From the NCBI RefSeq assembly GCF_902460355.1, contig NZ_CABPTO010000001.1, positions 496,001 to 560,000 of the forward strand: a DNA stretch of 64,000 bases, in the 5' to 3' direction. Both the position numbers and the translations under genes were made by a program. The notes beneath the pieces were generated by a model. It was not told where the DNA came from, ran no database searches, and worked only from the letters and a program-made list of their open reading frames with translations. Below, piece by piece: positions 52,305-61,883 of the stretch. The DNA is from Streptococcus sp. Marseille-P6264. GTDB lineage: Bacteria > Bacillota > Bacilli > Lactobacillales > Streptococcaceae. Each line of letters begins with the position of its first letter. The stretch's first letter is position 1.

Positions 52305-52928
52305 ATGATGCAGCAAGAAAATAAAGTTTTAGGTATTTTAGCCATTGTCTTTGGAGCAATCGCTTTACTTGGCTCCTGGATTCCAATCATCAACTATCTA
52401 TCTTTTTTTATCGGTACTATTGCTCTTATCCTTGCTATTATCGGTCTCATTATTAACCAAAAGAAACAGAAAACTTTGGCCATTATTGGCTCTGTCATTT
52501 CCTTTTTCTCCTTAATTATAGCACTGGTCACTCTATCATTCTATTCCCGTATGTTCAATGAAATGGGAAAAAGGTTTGATACCCTTTCGAGCTCTTATCG
52601 TTCCTATATTGATTCTTCTGAAAGAGAAGAAGAAAAGGAAAAGGAAAAAGAGGAAAAGACCAAGTTTACATGGACAAAAGCAGAATTTGATGCACTCAAA
52701 GAGGGCGATATTTTGAAAAAAGGTGCAGGCGGAACAAAATACGACGACGTCATTCGCGACCACGGCAAACCAACTGACGAAACCACTTCCACTGTCAGCG
52801 GCTCTGAATTAAAAACCATCACCTACTTACCAGGAGGAAGCAAATATCAAGCCGTCATCCTAACTTTTTCAAAAAACGAAGACGGTTCTTTCCTACTGAC
52901 TAGCAAGATAGGAACAGGTTTAGAATAA
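52305..52928 (+). CDS. membrane protein with one DUF3862/BLIP-like domain
   Basis: 207 aa. Three membrane segments in the first 90 residues (LGILAIVFGAIALLGSWIP, FIGTIALILAIIGLII, LAIIGSVISFFSLIIALVTL), a highly charged linker (EREEEKEKEKEEK), then one domain starting FTWTKAEFDALKEGD with GGTKYDDVIRDHGKP. This is the same domain as in the three-gene array at 43-45.8 kb but on a different membrane anchor. AGGAGG 5 nt before ATG 52305. Confidence 0.75.
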   Translation: MMQQENKVLGILAIVFGAIALLGSWIPIINYLSFFIGTIALILAIIGLIINQKKQKTLAIIGSVISFFSLIIALVTLSFYSRMFNEMGKRFDTLSSSYRSYIDSSEREEEKEKEKEEKTKFTWTKAEFDALKEGDILKKGAGGTKYDDVIRDHGKPTDETTSTVSGSELKTITYLPGGSKYQAVILTFSKNEDGSFLLTSKIGTGLE

Positions 52929-53135
52929 ACTAAATTCCCTACCCGACAGCTGTTTTTCTTTTATGAATATTGGTAAAATCAAGGAAGAAACTCTAGCCAT
53001 CAATCGCATTTTACTAAGGCACAAGGATTTAACTACCACTTTCCCACTATACCTATCAATTAATGTAAAAGTCTCAAAAAGTCTTGAATGATTTTGGGCA
53101 GAGGCTTGCAAAATAGATTTTCAGAAAGGATATAC

Positions 53136-54509
53136 ATGATAACACGAGAATTTGATACCATCGCTGCCACTTCGACCCCTCTTGGGGAAGGAGCCATCGG
53201 TATCGTCAGACTAAGCGGGACTGACAGCTTTGCTATTGCCAAAAAAATCTTTAAAGGCAAGGACCTAGACAAAGTTGCCAGCCACACACTCAACTACGGT
53301 CATATCATCGACCCTCAAAATCAGGAGATTCTGGATGAGGTCATGGTCGGCGCTATGCGCTCTCCTAAGACTTTCACCCGTGAGGACATCATCGAAATCA
53401 ACACCCACGGCGGAATTGCGGTCACCAATGAAATCCTGCAGCTGGCTATCCGCGAGGGGGCTAGACTGGCAGAACCTGGTGAGTTTACCAAGCGGGCCTT
53501 TCTCAATGGGCGCGTGGATTTGACTCAGGCTGAGGCTGTCATGGACATCATCCGGGCCAAGACCGATAAAGCCATGAACAATGCTGTCAAGCAGTTGGGC
53601 GGCTCTCTTTCCGACCTTATCAATAGCACCCGTCAGGAAATCCTCAACACACTGGCTCAGGTCGAGGTCAACATCGACTATCCTGAGTACGACGATGTTG
53701 AGGAAGCAACGACGGAAATCATTCGTGAAAAAACACTTGAATTTGAGCAACTTCTGACCCATCTTCTCAAAACTGCTCGACGCGGCAAGATTCTGCGAGA
53801 AGGTATTTCTACCGCTATCATCGGTCGACCTAATGTTGGCAAATCCAGCCTCCTCAACAATCTTTTGCGTGAGGACAAGGCCATTGTGACCGATATCGAG
53901 GGGACGACTCGTGATGTGATCGAGGAGTATGTCAATATCAACGGCGTACCGCTCAAGCTCATCGATACCGCAGGGATTCGAGAAACGGATGATCTTGTGG
54001 AGCAGATTGGCGTTGAGCGCTCTAAAAAAGCCTTGCAGGAAGCCGACTTGGTTCTCTTGGTTCTCAATGCCAGCGAGCCTCTGACAGAGCAAGACCGCCA
54101 ATTACTTGAAATCAGTCAAGACAGCAATCGCATCGTCCTGCTTAACAAAACTGATCTTGAAGAGAAGATTGAACTAGACCAGCTTCCGTCAGATGCTATC
54201 AAGATTTCTGTCCTTCACAATCAAAATATTGATAAAATCGAGGATCGCATCAATCAGCTCTTCTTTGAGAATGCTGGAATTGTCGAGCAAGACGCCACCT
54301 ATCTGTCCAATGCCCGTCACATCTCTCTCATCGAAAAGGCTGTCGAAAGCCTGCAAGCCGTCAATCAGGGACTGGAACTAGGCATGCCTGTGGATCTCCT
54401 CCAAGTCGATCTGACTCGTACTTGGGAAATCCTTGGCGAAATCACTGGTGACGCTGCACCAGACGAGCTCATCACCCAGCTCTTCAGCCAATTCTGCCTA
54501 GGAAAATAA
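53136..54509 (+). CDS. mnmE: tRNA modification GTPase
   Basis: 457 aa. With MnmG it makes the (carboxymethyl)aminomethyl group on U34 of several tRNAs. N-terminal folate-binding domain, helical domain, then the G domain inserted near 215-380: [12 protein letters not shown] (P loop), DIEGTTRD (G2), [10 protein letters not shown] (G3), NKTD (G4). The C-terminus is FCLGK, the C-x-G-K tail with the catalytic Cys. AGAAAGGA precedes ATG 53136; an in-frame start 48 bp earlier is rejected. Confidence 0.96.
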   Translation: MITREFDTIAATSTPLGEGAIGIVRLSGTDSFAIAKKIFKGKDLDKVASHTLNYGHIIDPQNQEILDEVMVGAMRSPKTFTREDIIEINTHGGIAVTNEILQLAIREGARLAEPGEFTKRAFLNGRVDLTQAEAVMDIIRAKTDKAMNNAVKQLGGSLSDLINSTRQEILNTLAQVEVNIDYPEYDDVEEATTEIIREKTLEFEQLLTHLLKTARRGKILREGISTAIIGRPNVGKSSLLNNLLREDKAIVTDIEGTTRDVIEEYVNINGVPLKLIDTAGIRETDDLVEQIGVERSKKALQEADLVLLVLNASEPLTEQDRQLLEISQDSNRIVLLNKTDLEEKIELDQLPSDAIKISVLHNQNIDKIEDRINQLFFENAGIVEQDATYLSNARHISLIEKAVESLQAVNQGLELGMPVDLLQVDLTRTWEILGEITGDAAPDELITQLFSQFCLGK

Positions 54510-54510
54510 T

Positions 54511-54696
54511 ATGGGAATCACAGAGTTTATCAAAGCAAAAAATCTAGGCGAATACCTAGAAAGTCGAACGAATGGACAAGTCAGAGAGCGCATCCAAAAA
54601 CGTAGCTGGCTGGAGGTTCTCCTCCACAAAGCCCGCACCACCAAAATAAATCCTGAAAATCACCAAAAAATGAAGAAAACGAAACACGGTTCTTGA
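54511..54696 (+). CDS. small basic protein after mnmE, doubtful
   Basis: 61 aa, rich in Lys and Arg (KRSWLEVLLHKARTTKINPENHQKMKKTK), unrecognised. ATG 54511 is 1 nt past the mnmE stop with AGGAAAAT before it, so it could be coupled. Its last codons form the left arm of the terminator hairpin. It may be real or chance. Confidence 0.35.
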   Translation: MGITEFIKAKNLGEYLESRTNGQVRERIQKRSWLEVLLHKARTTKINPENHQKMKKTKHGS

Positions 54697-54713
54697 AAAA
54701 TAGAACCGTGTTT
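54682..54713 (+). terminator. terminator hairpin after mnmE
   Basis: AAACACGGTTCT-tgaaaaat-AGAACCGTGTTT, 12-bp perfect stem. The T run after it is weak on the plus strand. Confidence 0.65.
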
Positions 54714-54798
54714 GTCTATTCAATCAAGCTGATGCTTTGCCTGATCATGAATTGCGGCATTCTCCTTGTCCCAAACTATTTTTTGTTTGGCTACATCT

Positions 54799-55464
54799 TC
54801 ATCGGACTTGAGTCAGCACTCCGTCTTGCATTTCATAGACCTTGTCAACCTCGTCCAGTAGGCGAGTATCATGGGTAATCATGACTACGCTCTTGTTGAA
54901 TTTTTGAGTCACTTCTTTGAGCAGATGGACCACGCGCCTAGCCCGCTCCGTATCCAGACTAGCTGTCGGCTCATCAGCCAAGATAATATCTGGGCTATTG
55001 TAAAGCGCTCTGGCGATAGCAGCCCGCTGCCGTTCTCCGCCGGACAATTCTTTCGGATACTGCTTGAGAGTTCCTTTTAAATCTAGCAACTCAATCAGAC
55101 TGTCTAGATCCGTCCTTTCCTTTTTAGATAAGCGGTCAATCAGCTGGAACTGGTCTTCGATTTTCAAAAAAGGAATGAGATTGGAAGCCTGCAAAATAAA
55201 GCCGAAATCATTGAAGCGTAGAGCAGCCCTTTCCTTTTCCTTGAGCTGGGAAGTATCCTTCCCATGCAGCAGAATCTGTCCTTTTGAGGGAGTTTGCAAA
55301 TGGCCCAGCAGGGTCAGAAAGGTTGTTTTACCCGAGCCTGATGGCCCAATAATAGCTACAAACTGCCCCGCTTCCAATCGGAAATCAGTTGGTTTCAGGG
55401 CTTGGACCAGCGTATGCCCCTGGCCATATTCTTTTGTAACTCCTTTTAGTTCTATTATTGACAT
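54799..55464 (-). CDS. ABC exporter ATP-binding protein (HrtA/LolD-like)
   Basis: 221 aa single ABC cassette: Walker A GPSGSGKTT (about 38), signature LSGGERQRAAIARAL (about 140), Walker B ILADEPTASLD (about 160), H-loop MITHD. This MacB/HrtA group pairs with FtsX-like permeases. Its ATG is 1 bp after the permease stop. The substrate is unknown; haem or a peptide are possible. Confidence 0.85.
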   Translation of the reverse strand: MSIIELKGVTKEYGQGHTLVQALKPTDFRLEAGQFVAIIGPSGSGKTTFLTLLGHLQTPSKGQILLHGKDTSQLKEKERAALRFNDFGFILQASNLIPFLKIEDQFQLIDRLSKKERTDLDSLIELLDLKGTLKQYPKELSGGERQRAAIARALYNSPDIILADEPTASLDTERARRVVHLLKEVTQKFNKSVVMITHDTRLLDEVDKVYEMQDGVLTQVR

Positions 55465-56526
55465 TTACTCACCTCCGATCGCTGTGATAGGGTCAATTTT
55501 CAGAACCCGGTGAATGGACAAGAGGCCACCAGCCAGCGACATGAAAACAATCAGGACAATCAAGCCAGCATAAGCCCTCCAATCACTGTAAAACGGCATA
55601 GAGGCCGGCAAGACTAGCTGGGTTCCCAAAAGAGCCAAGACAGCTAAGCTGATTCCCAGAGTGGATAGGATGAAAATCTGCCAGAAAATAGAAGCAATAA
55701 TCTTCCCGCTGGCAATCCCTTGGGCACGCATAATACCGTAAAGTTGGGTCTTCTGAATGGTGATAATGTACATGAAAATCCCCAATACTAAAAATGTAAT
55801 CAGAACCATGGCCCCAATCATAAAGGAAAAAGTCAGAACCTGAGGCTGATAACCAGGGATATTTTCTATAAAATCACTCATAGAGAGCTGACTAAGCCCA
55901 GTTTCTTCAATCTTTTGACTATCTTTGACCACAAGTGCGCTGATATTCTTAACCTGACTAGAGCCGTACTTTAATTCCCTGAAATCATCTAGATCCATAA
56001 AAATTACAGGTTGCGTAAAGAAGCTATTATCCTCTGTGAAACCAACAACCTGATAGAGGCGCTCACTGCCATTGAGCTGAAGCTGGTCGCCTAGTTTGAC
56101 ACCTTTTTGCTGGAGACGCTTATCCGCAATAACTTCATAAGCATTCTCGGCAGGACGCCCCTCAATAATGTCAGGCGCTAGAAAACTATCCCAAGAGAGA
56201 CCGAAAACCTGAGCGTTGAGTTTATCCGTCCCATCTTCATAATTGGCCACTGCTGCCGTCTGTCCCAAAGCCGCAATTGAGTCCCCTTGAAGCAGGCTAT
56301 TATACTCCTCTTCCTTGAGAGTCGAAGCAACCAGATTCTTATTGGCATACTCTGACAAGACGATTGACTCAGCCTGCCATTGGTCCAGAGCCAAGCGATT
56401 GAGCCTAGCCAAACCGACAGAAAGACTAGACAAAAAGAAAACCATATAGGTAATGAGAAAGACCACAGCAACCACTAAACGATAGCGTCCACGGCTGTAG
56501 ATAATCTCTTTAAAAGCTAAAAACAA
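55465..56526 (-). CDS. ABC exporter permease (HrtB/FtsX-like)
   Basis: 353 aa with four membrane segments: one near residue 17-38, then a large extracellular MacB-type domain (about 45-235), then three at the C-terminus (about 236-345) ending IDPITAIGGE, the typical FtsX tail. The start is TTG 56526 with AGGAGG 6 nt upstream (read MFLAFKEIIYSRGRYRL). Resembles HrtB haem exporters in size and plan; no regulator of that system is adjacent. Confidence 0.8.
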   Translation of the reverse strand: MFLAFKEIIYSRGRYRLVVAVVFLITYMVFFLSSLSVGLARLNRLALDQWQAESIVLSEYANKNLVASTLKEEEYNSLLQGDSIAALGQTAAVANYEDGTDKLNAQVFGLSWDSFLAPDIIEGRPAENAYEVIADKRLQQKGVKLGDQLQLNGSERLYQVVGFTEDNSFFTQPVIFMDLDDFRELKYGSSQVKNISALVVKDSQKIEETGLSQLSMSDFIENIPGYQPQVLTFSFMIGAMVLITFLVLGIFMYIITIQKTQLYGIMRAQGIASGKIIASIFWQIFILSTLGISLAVLALLGTQLVLPASMPFYSDWRAYAGLIVLIVFMSLAGGLLSIHRVLKIDPITAIGGE

Positions 56527-56695
56527 AGCTGTCCTCCTTTGAGTTATTAAAGATCATTATATCATAAAGAAGCAAGCTAGAAAAACATATGAGACTAATG
56601 GTAACCAGATTCACACGAAAATCACCAAGTCGTATAGCGATTCCCTAAGTCAGAAACATTCCTTGAAAGAAATTCATAGAATAAAAAGAAAAAAG

Positions 56696-56719
56696 GGCTT
56701 CAGTTCATATACTGAAACC
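56696..56719 (-). terminator. terminator after the lipoprotein gene
   Basis: GGTTTCAGT-atatga-ACTGAAGCC followed by CTTTTTTC on the minus strand. Confidence 0.8.
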
Positions 56720-56780
56720 GTTCTTGTTTCTTTTTCTTTACGCTTCGCACACTCATTTTCTGAGCAGATTGAAAATCGGC

Positions 56781-57212
56781 TTATTGCTTGGTAAAGGTCA
56801 GAGTGTCTGGATCATCATCTAGTTCGTCCACAATCAGCTGATTACCATTTTGACGATAGCTTTTGACATCGTCACCGACAATTAGTCTTTGGCTCGCTGC
56901 ATCTACTTGTACCTGTTTGATTTCCTTACTGCCATCGACCTCAGTCTCAGTCCAAGTACCAGAGCTACCGTTGATTTCTAGGACATGCTGGTCTCCATCA
57001 TGGTCAGTTGCTTGGTAGCGTCCGTTTAGATTGCTGGTCTGACCTGCATTGGATGAAGAAGTCTGTTCTTGCGCAGGCTGTGATGTTTGGCTTTGGGTAT
57101 TTTGTGATGAGTTAGCATTTCCTCTCTGATTAGCATTGCTTGAACAAGCAGCCAGTGAAACTGCTGCTGTCAGAGATAGAATGCCGATAAAAGCCTTTTT
57201 TAAAATAGTCAT
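56781..57212 (-). CDS. lipoprotein of unknown function
   Basis: 143 aa. Signal peptide with lipobox LAAC (Cys23). A Ser/Gln/Asn-rich linker of about 40 residues follows, then a small beta domain (NGRYQATDHDGDQHVLEING...DTLTFTKQ, about 63-143). AAGGAG precedes ATG 57212. Two CopY-like operators overlap its strong promoter, so it may be induced by copper or another BlaI/CopY-type signal. Its own domain has no obvious metal-binding cluster (no Cys or His run), only scattered Asp. Confidence 0.75.
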   Translation of the reverse strand: MTILKKAFIGILSLTAAVSLAACSSNANQRGNANSSQNTQSQTSQPAQEQTSSSNAGQTSNLNGRYQATDHDGDQHVLEINGSSGTWTETEVDGSKEIKQVQVDAASQRLIVGDDVKSYRQNGNQLIVDELDDDPDTLTFTKQ

Positions 57213-57230
57213 ATTGCTTTCTCCTTTTTC

Positions 57231-57240
57231 TACATTTGTA
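57231..57240. promoter_or_regulatory. CopY-type operator, proximal
   Basis: TACATTTGTA (complement TACAAATGTA), a perfect TACANNTGTA site within CTACAAATGTAG, downstream of the start site and 18 bp before the lipoprotein ATG. Confidence 0.7.
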
Positions 57241-57252
57241 GTTTATAATTAT

Positions 57253-57281
57253 ATTCTACAATTGTCTGTTTTGTTTGTCAA
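57253..57281 (-). promoter_or_regulatory. lipoprotein promoter
   Basis: Perfect TTGACA (57276-57281), 17 bp, TAGAAT (57253-57258) on the minus strand. Confidence 0.8.
57257..57266. promoter_or_regulatory. CopY-type operator, distal
   Basis: TACAATTGTC, one mismatch to TACANNTGTA, lying across the -10 box and the promoter spacer. Two sites about 26 bp apart match the paired cop boxes of streptococcal copY promoters. Confidence 0.6.
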
Positions 57282-57315
57282 TCATATAGCATTTTTTTAT
57301 CTAAAAATAGAAAAT

Positions 57316-57339
57316 TCTCCAGCCTAACTTGACTGGAGA
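57316..57339 (-). terminator. terminator after the YbgA-type gene
   Basis: TCTCCAG-tcaagttagg-CTGGAGA followed by ATTTTCTATTTTT on the minus strand. Confidence 0.75.
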
Positions 57340-57373
57340 TGTAAAATCTATTGCTTCTTCTAGAGGATCAAAG

Positions 57374-57790
57374 CTAGTCATCCTTAATGGACGAGCCTTC
57401 TGCATCATCCCCAAATATCAAGGTTGACTGTTGCAGATAGGGATTGGGGTACTTTCTAAGCAAATCTTTCACAGCTTCTCCCAAAACCTCCTGCTCCACC
57501 TGACCTACTTGGTATCGTTCTAAAAGCAGCATAAAGTTTTCTTTTTCAGCTGGGAGGGCTTTTTTCTTAAAATAGCCCCAAACATGCTGAAAAGCATTAC
57601 AGACCTGACCTCGGTTTTCTGGCAGGGATATCGCCTGGTCAATTAAGTCTTGAACATGTGCTGCTTCCACCGAGTCACTTTTCAGATATTGGCGGATTTC
57701 CAGATAAATCTTACTGGAATGACTGAGAACCAGATATTTATTTCTAGCCCAAAGAGTCTGACATTGGGATATTTGGTTTGAATTTTCCAT
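57374..57790 (-). CDS. YbgA/DUF1722-type protein
   Basis: 138 aa. LWARNKYLVLSHS near the N-terminus and HVWGYFKKKALPAEKENF in the middle match DUF1722 (free-standing YbgA domain; elsewhere fused to DUF523). The function is not settled; links to DNA repair or light response were proposed for relatives. An ATG 45 bp earlier would overlap the upstream membrane protein gene; ATG 57790 has AGGAAA about 9 nt upstream. Confidence 0.75.
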   Translation of the reverse strand: MENSNQISQCQTLWARNKYLVLSHSSKIYLEIRQYLKSDSVEAAHVQDLIDQAISLPENRGQVCNAFQHVWGYFKKKALPAEKENFMLLLERYQVGQVEQEVLGEAVKDLLRKYPNPYLQQSTLIFGDDAEGSSIKDD

Positions 57791-57816
57791 GATTACTTTT
57801 CCTATAATCTTTCCTT

Positions 57817-58539
57817 TTATTCCGGAAAAATCCATTCAATATGCGGAGCGCGTTTACTGATTTCTTTATAAATGGTATTGAAATCAGCATCAACAAGATC
57901 ATTCAAGTCAATCTCTTCCAGTGTTTTTCCTTCTTCGTCTTTAAAATAAAGTATGCGATAAGTTGATCTCGAATTTTTAGAATAAGCACGTCTAATTTCA
58001 TACTCGATTTGCTTAATATTTGTTAAATTAATGTGATTTATATCTTGGAAAACAGAGGGTTTAACATCAATCTTATCATCAGAAATAGTAAAAGCTGCAG
58101 GCTCATGAGCTTTCTTATAAGCCGAAACACCTAAAATAGTAACTATAATACCTGCACCAATTAGAATTGGACCCGCATATTCATTATTTTGATTGATAAT
58201 TTCTTGTTCAGCATCCTTTTCTCTTTGGATAGAAGCTTGTTCGGACTCTAATTGTTTATTATAGGTCTCTACAAAAGCTTGCAGTCTTTTTTGCTCTTCT
58301 TCTGGTGTTTCATTCTCAGGTGCAAAATCCGAATTAACTAAGGTTTTGGCTTTTTCAATAGTCATTGGGCTTTCATTCAACCTTGCTTCTTTTCGTTTAG
58401 ATTCTAGCTGTTCTAAGCTATCACTGTTGTTCCCACCACTACTATTTGGTGATTGCATTACCCCAATGAATATGAAGGTTCCAATAATAACAATAATAAT
58501 AGCTACAATTTCAGCTACATAACTTCTTTTATATCCCAT
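57817..58539 (-). CDS. two-helix membrane protein with coiled coil, unrecognised
   Basis: 240 aa. Membrane helix at about 8-29 (VAEIVAIIIVIIGTFIFIGVM), a charged coiled-coil-like segment about 40-115 (EEEQKRLQAFVETYNKQLESEQASIQ), a second helix about 122-140 (GPILIGAGIIVTILGVSAY), then a cytoplasmic beta-rich domain (about 147-240) of PH-like look (ISDDKIDVKPSVFQDINHINLTNIKQIEY). The PH-like reading is a guess. Weak ribosome site AGAAAGA before ATG 58539. Confidence 0.65.
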   Translation of the reverse strand: MGYKRSYVAEIVAIIIVIIGTFIFIGVMQSPNSSGGNNSDSLEQLESKRKEARLNESPMTIEKAKTLVNSDFAPENETPEEEQKRLQAFVETYNKQLESEQASIQREKDAEQEIINQNNEYAGPILIGAGIIVTILGVSAYKKAHEPAAFTISDDKIDVKPSVFQDINHINLTNIKQIEYEIRRAYSKNSRSTYRILYFKDEEGKTLEEIDLNDLVDADFNTIYKEISKRAPHIEWIFPE

Positions 58540-58620
58540 TAAAATATTCTTTCTGTAAAATCTTTATTGGGACTAGGATACCATAAATCAAGTTTTTTAT
58601 AAAGTCCTACTATTAGATAA

Positions 58621-58642
58621 AAGCAGCCCTCAAGGACTGCTT
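58621..58642 (-). terminator. terminator after pheT
   Basis: AAGCAGTCCT-tg-AGGGCTGCTT followed by TTATCT on the minus strand. Confidence 0.75.
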
Positions 58643-58655
58643 CTCTTTGTATATA

Positions 58656-61061
58656 CTAGCGCACTTCTGCGCCGACATTTTCTTCCAAGGATTTTTGGAT
58701 TTTTTCCATGTATTTAGCCACTTCATCATCGGTTAGGCTGTCTTCTGGATTTTGGAAGGTCAGTGTGTAGGCCATAGACTTGAGACCAACACCCAGCTTT
58801 TCACCCGAGAAGATATCAAAGAGCTTGATATCCGTCAAACGTTTCACTCCGGCAGCTTGAATCGCTTCAACAACCTGTCTGTGGCTGATCTCTGCTTTGA
58901 GCAACAAGGCCACATCGCGGGTAACAGCTGGGAATTTGGTGATTTCTACAAAAGGCTGTTCTGGCTCAAGACTCGCCTCAATAGCCGTCAGATTAAGCTC
59001 TGCCACATAGGTTTCTGGGATATCATAAGCCTTGGCCGTCACTGGATGAACCTGCCCAACATAGCCCACTGGTTGACCCTTGATCGAAATCAGCGCTGTC
59101 CGACCCGGGTGCAGGCTCTTGAGCTGGTCAGTTGCTTGATAATCAGCTGCTAATCCTAGGCGGTCAAAGAGCGCTTCAACCACACCCTTAGCATAGAAGA
59201 AGTCCACAGGAGTCGCTGGCGTTTGGAAATCTTTCTCACTTACCAAGCCAGTTAGGGCAAAGGCAAAGCTATTGATTTCATTAGGTAATTCTTCCTTCGG
59301 ATTACCCGTTTGTTCAAAGATTTTCCCAATTTCATAAAGGGCCAAATCCTTATTTTTACGAGCAACATTGTAGCTGACAGTATCCAACATGCCTGAGAGC
59401 ATATTTTGGCGGAGAACACTGCGCTCCCTTGTCATAGGCCACATAAGCTCCGTTAGATTTGTAGGATTAAGCGTAAATTCGACAGCTTTTTCTGGCGTAG
59501 TCAAGGCATAGGAAATAATCTCTGTCAGCCCTGCTCCTTCAGCCACCGTCCGAACCTTGCGACGTAGCTTCTGAGTGGCCGTCAATTCACCAGCTGTTCC
59601 AGCATCTTGAGGTAGGGAAACTGGCAAGCGGTCATAGCCATAAATACGAGCAATTTCCTCGTAAAGATCTGCTGGAATACTAATATCCCAACGACGAGCA
59701 GGTACGCTGACTGTGAAGAAGTCCGCAGATCCGCTAAGACCAAAGCCTAGACGACGGAAAATATCTTCAATATCCGCATAAGTCAAATCTGTTCCCAGAA
59801 CTCGGTTGACATCAGAAAGGCTAGTCGAAACCTGCTTGTCAGTCGTATCTAACTGTCCTGCTTGGACAATACCAGCATGAACAGTTGCACCTGCTAAGTC
59901 AGCAATCATGCTAGCAGCAGCATCTAGAGCTTCGGTTACTGTTGCAAGGTTAATCCCTTTTTCAAAGCGTGAAGAAGACTCCGAACGTAAGCCCAGACGA
60001 CTGCTTGTCTTACGGATTGACTTGCCATCAAAGACAGCTGCTTCCAGAACGACACGAGTCGACTTGTCAGAGATTTCGGTGGCTGCTCCGCCCATGACAC
60101 CAGCCAAAGCCACTGGCTTATCTGCCACAGTGATAACTAAATCACCGACTTCCAGCTCACGCTCTTCGCCGTCCAGCGTCACTAATTTCTCACCAGCACG
60201 CGCTTCCCGGACGACAATCTGATCCCCCTCAAATGTGTCCAGATCAAAGGCATGCATGGGCTGACCAAAGTAGAGCAAGATGTAGTTAGTCACGTCCACT
60301 ACGTTGTTAATCGGACGGATTCCTTCGTTCATGAGGAGATTTTGCAGCCACTGAGGACTCGGAGCAATAGTAACATTGTCCAAAATACGAGCTGCATAAA
60401 ACGGTACTTTTTCGCTATCAATGACAACAGACAAGCTAGCCGCAGCCTCTTTATCCCCTTCAGTCAAAAGAAATTCTTTGAAATGAACAGGCTTATCGTA
60501 GATAGCTGCTACTTCGTGTGCCACTCCGCGCATAGACAAAGCGTCAGCCCGGTTTGGCGTGATAGAAAGCTCGATAATTTCATCATCCAAGTCCAGATAA
60601 GGAAAAACCTCATCTCCTGGTACAGCACTATCTGGCAAAATTTGAATGCCATCCGCAAATTCCTTTGGCACGACAGAATCAGAAATGCCCAGCTCACCGA
60701 GAGAGCAAATCATTCCCAGTGACTCCAAGCCACGGATTTTTCCTTTTTTAATCTTATAATTATCTGCAATGCGAGCGCCTGGTACAGCCACCATAACTTT
60801 GATCCCAGCGCGAACATTCGGTGCACCACAGACAATCTGACGAGGCTCGTCTTCACCAACATTGACTTGACAGAGGTGCAGGTGGGTATCTGGAACATCC
60901 TCACAGCTCAGAACTTCTCCGACAACAATTTTCGAAAGGCCTTCAGCTGGCGAGCTGACTCCTTCTACTTCAATACCAGTTGTGGACATTTTCTCCGCCA
61001 GCTCGGCGCTCGTCACATCCAAATCAACCAGTTCTTTTAACCATTTATAACTAACTAACAT
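58656..61061 (-). CDS. pheT: phenylalanine-tRNA ligase beta subunit
   Basis: 801 aa. N-terminal [15 protein letters not shown] is the family start (ATG 61061; in-frame starts further upstream add 36 non-conserved residues). Order: EMAP/OB tRNA-binding domain about 40-150 ([20 protein letters not shown]), B3/B4 editing domain, B5 domain, catalytic-like core (SSRFEKG), and C-terminal anticodon-binding domain ([12 protein letters not shown]). It pairs with PheS. No good Shine-Dalgarno sequence is seen before the ATG. Confidence 0.95.
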   Translation of the reverse strand: MLVSYKWLKELVDLDVTSAELAEKMSTTGIEVEGVSSPAEGLSKIVVGEVLSCEDVPDTHLHLCQVNVGEDEPRQIVCGAPNVRAGIKVMVAVPGARIADNYKIKKGKIRGLESLGMICSLGELGISDSVVPKEFADGIQILPDSAVPGDEVFPYLDLDDEIIELSITPNRADALSMRGVAHEVAAIYDKPVHFKEFLLTEGDKEAAASLSVVIDSEKVPFYAARILDNVTIAPSPQWLQNLLMNEGIRPINNVVDVTNYILLYFGQPMHAFDLDTFEGDQIVVREARAGEKLVTLDGEERELEVGDLVITVADKPVALAGVMGGAATEISDKSTRVVLEAAVFDGKSIRKTSSRLGLRSESSSRFEKGINLATVTEALDAAASMIADLAGATVHAGIVQAGQLDTTDKQVSTSLSDVNRVLGTDLTYADIEDIFRRLGFGLSGSADFFTVSVPARRWDISIPADLYEEIARIYGYDRLPVSLPQDAGTAGELTATQKLRRKVRTVAEGAGLTEIISYALTTPEKAVEFTLNPTNLTELMWPMTRERSVLRQNMLSGMLDTVSYNVARKNKDLALYEIGKIFEQTGNPKEELPNEINSFAFALTGLVSEKDFQTPATPVDFFYAKGVVEALFDRLGLAADYQATDQLKSLHPGRTALISIKGQPVGYVGQVHPVTAKAYDIPETYVAELNLTAIEASLEPEQPFVEITKFPAVTRDVALLLKAEISHRQVVEAIQAAGVKRLTDIKLFDIFSGEKLGVGLKSMAYTLTFQNPEDSLTDDEVAKYMEKIQKSLEENVGAEVR

Positions 61062-61203
61062 ATTTATGATTTTACGACCGACCAGACCTAACTCTGACTT
61101 CATAGACAAAGCCAGTCCATTCGTCTTTTCGGTCGTATTTGATTCCTCTCTATAAATTTCTGTTTTCACTAAAAGCCCAATAAACAGCGATGTTATCGTC
61201 TTT

Positions 61204-61716
61204 TTAGTTTAATTTCTTCCTTAAAAGCCAGTCAATATCAACCGTATCACCAGTGATATATTCATGCTGGCTAAACCTTTCAAAGCCATATTTAAAGTAA
61301 AAGTTCTGCGCCTTGAAATTTCTTTCCCAAACACCTAGCCAAGCCCAGCTAAAGCCACGTTTCTCAGCTTCTGCTAGGGCAAATTCAAACATTTCCTTGC
61401 CCAATCCGAGGCCCTGATGGGAGGCAAGCACATAAATTCGTTGAATTTCAAAGGAATCTTCCAACTCCTGCTCTGTCTGAGCCTGACCCCAGTTACACTT
61501 GAGAAAACCAGCGATTTTTTGCTCCTTGTCCAGTACAAAATAATGCTCAGACTCAGGATTGGCCAGCTCCTGCTCCAGCCTTTCACGCACCAGCTCGTGG
61601 GAAAAATAATGCTCTAAATCTTCCTGCTTGATGAAAGGACCAAAAGTTTCTTGGTAGGTCTGCACTTCCAAGTCCCGCAAAATATCCAGATCCTCTGGCC
61701 GAACTCTAACTAACAT
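61204..61716 (-). CDS. GNAT-family acetyltransferase between pheS and pheT
   Basis: 170 aa GNAT fold: acetyl-CoA motif [17 protein letters not shown] (about 96-112, Q/R-x-x-G-x-G/A type). C-terminal [24 protein letters not shown] is typical of the family. The substrate is unknown; it could modify a small molecule or protein N-terminus. AAAGGAG precedes ATG 61716. It lies between pheS and pheT, so it would be controlled by the phenylalanine T-box. Confidence 0.85.
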   Translation of the reverse strand: MLVRVRPEDLDILRDLEVQTYQETFGPFIKQEDLEHYFSHELVRERLEQELANPESEHYFVLDKEQKIAGFLKCNWGQAQTEQELEDSFEIQRIYVLASHQGLGLGKEMFEFALAEAEKRGFSWAWLGVWERNFKAQNFYFKYGFERFSQHEYITGDTVDIDWLLRKKLN

Positions 61717-61883
61717 AGGGCACTCCTTTCTCAGAAGCAGCTGTGATCGATATTCCCATCTAAAATTATCTTATAGGCAGCTAAACTGATGAACACCATT
61801 TCCACGCATTTCAAACTCGCAAACATTGTTAATCAGTCTTGTTGTGATGGGATTGTTCAAATCAAATCCTATTTCTAAGCTTC

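Noticed and set aside
53265..54101. 278-aa frame antisense to mnmE
   Set aside because: Shadow of a strongly conserved gene, no promoter or ribosome site, not protein-like in composition.
54693..54878. Small hydrophobic frame MKNRTVFVYSIKL after mnmE
   Set aside because: It begins inside the terminator hairpin, lacks a ribosome site and runs into the opposing ABC gene.
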